Assembly: GCA_964435475.1 (NCBI GenBank)
Contig: CAYSZB010000099.1
Span: 1 to 6,915 of the forward strand
Source of the DNA: CAYSZB01 sp964435475
GTDB taxonomy: Bacteria; Chloroflexota; Anaerolineae; Anaerolineales; Anaerolineaceae
Direction of reading: 5' to 3'
DNA length: 6,915 bases
Shown here: piece by piece, positions 5,967 through 6,915 of the stretch
How the letters are laid out: each line of letters opens with the position of its first letter
Numbering within the stretch: the stretch's first letter is position 1
Position numbers and translations under genes: made by a program
The notes under the pieces: model-generated
What the model was told of the DNA's origin: nothing
What the model saw: only the letters and a program-made list of their open reading frames with translations
The model's database searches: none

Positions 5967-6603
5967 AGTGGATAAGCCAGTAAAGGGCAATCCCCAGGGC
6001 AACAGAGGCGTTCAAAGAGCCTTTTGTGCCGTGCATCGGGATAAAGAGGGTGTCTTCACAAAGCTCAAGCAAACCGGGGTCCACGCCCGCCAGCTCACTA
6101 CCCACGACCAGGGTCAGCGGGCGCAGGTCGGTGGGTGAGATGACGAAATCGAACAAGGAGATGGCTTTCGGCGTGCATTCGAGGGCGACCAGGCGGGTTG
6201 GTGATGATTTAAGCTGATCGGCGATTCGCAGGGCATTGGGATGGTATGACCAGGGCGTCGAAAAATCTGCGCCAAGAGCGGTTTTGGCAATACGGTCACT
6301 GTTTTCGGGGGTGGGCGTGATGCCGCACAGATAGATATGGGCAAGCCCGGCGCCGTTGGCTGTGCGAAAAGCCGAACCGACGTTTAGCGCACTGCGAATG
6401 TTATCCAACAGGCAGGACAGCACGCGTTGGGAGTGCTTTTCAGGTGCTGCCAGGAAGAATTGCTGACCTGCGCCCATAACTGATTTTGTTGGCGAGCCAC
6501 AGCGCGGGCAATACAGGCCGGCATGGGTGTGCGGATCGAGGGGAAAGCGCAGGTCACACTGCGGGTTGGAACACTGGTGGATCTCAAAACGGTCTGACAT
6601 CAT
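5965..6603 (-). CDS. SpoU/TrmH-family RNA 2'-O-methyltransferase with N-terminal zinc ribbon
   Basis: This is a SPOUT-fold enzyme that transfers a methyl group from S-adenosylmethionine to a ribose 2'-OH in tRNA or rRNA. Residues 9-36 form a putative zinc ribbon, with C11-x4-C16 and CPRC at 32-35. The catalytic domain has motif 1 around 68-86 (NIRSALNVGSAFRTANGAG, with Asn74 and Arg80), ALGADFSTPW from 109, motif 2 VVGSELAGVD at 166-175, IPM at 188-190 and motif 3 GTKGSLNASVALGIALY at 192-208, which shape the knotted cofactor site. At 212 residues it is of single-domain size apart from the ribbon. The target nucleotide cannot be predicted. Start: two adjacent ATGs at 6603 and 6600, with GGA 5 or 8 bases upstream; the first is taken. 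The gene converges on glgC and has its own promoter and a structured leader of about 100 bases. Confidence 0.93.
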   Translation of the reverse strand: MMSDRFEIHQCSNPQCDLRFPLDPHTHAGLYCPRCGSPTKSVMGAGQQFFLAAPEKHSQRVLSCLLDNIRSALNVGSAFRTANGAGLAHIYLCGITPTPENSDRIAKTALGADFSTPWSYHPNALRIADQLKSSPTRLVALECTPKAISLFDFVISPTDLRPLTLVVGSELAGVDPGLLELCEDTLFIPMHGTKGSLNASVALGIALYWLIH

Positions 6604-6630
6604 TTAAATCCAATGGGCTGATATGGTAAC

Positions 6631-6652
6631 CCAAATGTTATCATGAATTTGG
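6631..6652 (-). promoter_or_regulatory. Possible second, competing stem in the methylase leader
   Basis: In minus-strand RNA, CCAAAU (from 6652) can pair with AUUUGG (ending at 6631) over a 10-base loop. The same arm, read as GCCAAA (6653-6648), can instead pair with UUUGGC (6668-6663), which is the 3' foot of the larger hairpin. The two pairings exclude each other. Each is only 6 bp and A/U-rich, so chance is a real possibility. Confidence 0.3.
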
Positions 6653-6662
6653 CCATTAAAAT

Positions 6663-6701
6663 GCCAAACGCCTGGGTGAGGGGGGCACCCAAGCGTCTGA
6701 C
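6663..6701 (-). promoter_or_regulatory. Long stem-loop at the predicted 5' end of the methylase transcript
   Basis: In minus-strand RNA, bases 6701 to 6686 pair without a break with 6678 to 6663: 16 pairs around a CCCCCCU loop. Three of the pairs are G-U wobbles (6700-6664, 6697-6667, 6692-6672). In plus-strand RNA these three would be A-C mismatches, so the structure belongs to the minus-strand transcript. The promoter upstream predicts a start at about 6701, which would place the stem at the very 5' end. After it comes AUUUUAAU, too short a U-run for a convincing terminator. It may stabilise the mRNA, act as an attenuator, or bind a protein. Confidence 0.6.
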
Positions 6702-6707
6702 GTTGTT

Positions 6708-6736
6708 AATATAGCATACCCCCAAAAATAATGCAA
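6708..6736 (-). promoter_or_regulatory. Extended -10 promoter of the methylase gene
   Basis: On the minus strand TTGCAT (complement of 6731-6736, 3 of 6) is followed by a 17-bp spacer and TATATT (complement of 6708-6713, 5 of 6). The spacer ends in TGC, giving the extended -10 form TGn directly before the hexamer, which compensates for the poor -35. Transcription should begin near 6701, leaving a leader of about 98 bases before the ATG at 6603. Confidence 0.6.
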
Positions 6737-6744
6737 GGGTAAAA

Positions 6745-6758
6745 ACAAGTTAAGTTGT
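6745..6758. repeat. 14-bp imperfect palindrome between divergent promoters
   Basis: ACAAGTTAAGTTGT matches its reverse complement at 12 of 14 positions. It also reads as two tandem AAGTT units. It lies between the -35 regions of the methylase promoter and the promoter at 6776-6801, where a shared regulator could sit. It is short and in an A/T-rich stretch, so chance is likely enough. Confidence 0.25.
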
Positions 6759-6775
6759 ACAAAAAATCAAGAATT

Positions 6776-6801
6776 TTGAGACGACCATAAGGGTCTATAA
6801 T
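6776..6801 (+). promoter_or_regulatory. Promoter of the gene starting at 6842
   Basis: A perfect TATAAT at 6796-6801 follows TTGAGA at 6776-6781, which matches 5 of 6 bases of the -35 consensus but with a short 14-bp spacer. TTTTGA two bases upstream would give a 16-bp spacer. Transcription would start near 6808, giving a leader of about 34 bases. Confidence 0.5.
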
Positions 6802-6841
6802 AAACAACAACTAACTACCCGACCGGGAAGGCGGCAGCATT

Positions 6842-6915
6842 ATGACCTTTTCAGAAGTTTATGCAGGTTTGGATCTAAACGAACTTATAGGCCTGGTTTT
6901 TGGGCTGGGAAGCGC
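6842..6915 (+). CDS. Start of an unidentified gene, cut by the right edge
   Basis: An open frame from ATG 6842 runs to the edge, giving MTFSEVYAGLDLNELIGLVF and then GLGS. GGAAGG at 6826-6831 lies 10 bases before the ATG, a little far but usable, and a TATAAT promoter is 40 bases upstream. The run ELIGLVFGLGS is hydrophobic and could open a membrane helix, for example the first helix of a small-molecule transporter. However, 24 residues do not allow a family to be named. It is divergent from the methylase gene. Confidence 0.55.
   Translation, partial: MTFSEVYAGLDLNELIGLVFGLGS

Noticed and set aside
6663..6701. The stem-loop as an intrinsic terminator of a gene to the right
   Set aside because: No minus-strand gene lies between it and the right edge, the gene at 6842 points the other way, and the U-run after it is only four bases.
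6783..6795. GACC-ATAAG-GGTC inverted repeat between the -35 and -10 of the right-hand promoter
   Set aside because: Four-base arms are too short to set apart from chance.

Overview
The window looks like a chromosomal piece of a bacterium with roughly balanced to moderately high GC. The gene set and protein style suggest Chloroflexota, probably Anaerolineae: an NMT1/THI5-like uptake system, a cyanobacterial/plant-type GlgC, a nadK-recN cluster, and zinc-ribbon add-ons on a membrane protein and an RNA methylase. This placement is inferred from protein resemblance, not from a marker gene. I see no phage, IS element, CRISPR array, tRNA or rRNA.

Layout. (1) Positions 1-1319, minus strand: an ABC importer operon. 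The permease gene comes first and the substrate-binding protein gene follows 10 bp later, running off the left edge. A near-consensus promoter lies directly upstream, with a 10-bp perfect palindrome at the predicted start of transcription. (2) Positions 1426-4573, plus strand: a tight three-gene unit of NAD kinase (nadK), a small zinc-ribbon membrane protein of unknown function, and the DNA-repair ATPase recN. nadK has a perfect TATAAT six bases before its start codon, so its mRNA is probably leaderless. (3) Positions 4651-5913, plus strand: glgC, ADP-glucose pyrophosphorylase, with its own Shine-Dalgarno sequence and a clear intrinsic terminator. (4) Positions 5965-6603, minus strand: a SpoU/TrmH-family RNA 2'-O-methyltransferase with an N-terminal zinc ribbon, converging on glgC. 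(5) Positions 6604-6841: a divergent regulatory region. It has an extended -10 promoter for the methylase, a 16-bp stem-loop at the predicted 5' end of the methylase transcript, further possible alternative pairing, an imperfect palindrome, and a TATAAT promoter for a gene that starts at 6842 and leaves the window after 24 codons.

How the genes relate. nadK, the zinc-ribbon gene and recN are almost certainly co-transcribed and probably translationally coupled. NADP supply, a membrane protein and double-strand break repair share no obvious pathway, although nadK next to recN is a known arrangement elsewhere (tlyA-ppnK-recN in mycobacteria). The importer operon imports a small nitrogenous or vitamin-like solute and its ATPase should lie beyond the left edge. 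glgC commits glucose-1-phosphate to glycogen and stands alone here.

The most interesting signals are the structured leader of the methylase gene, the conserved-looking but unnamed zinc-ribbon membrane protein between nadK and recN, and the leaderless or near-leaderless starts of the two divergent genes around 1320-1430. Nothing in the window amounts to a clearly new multi-gene system.
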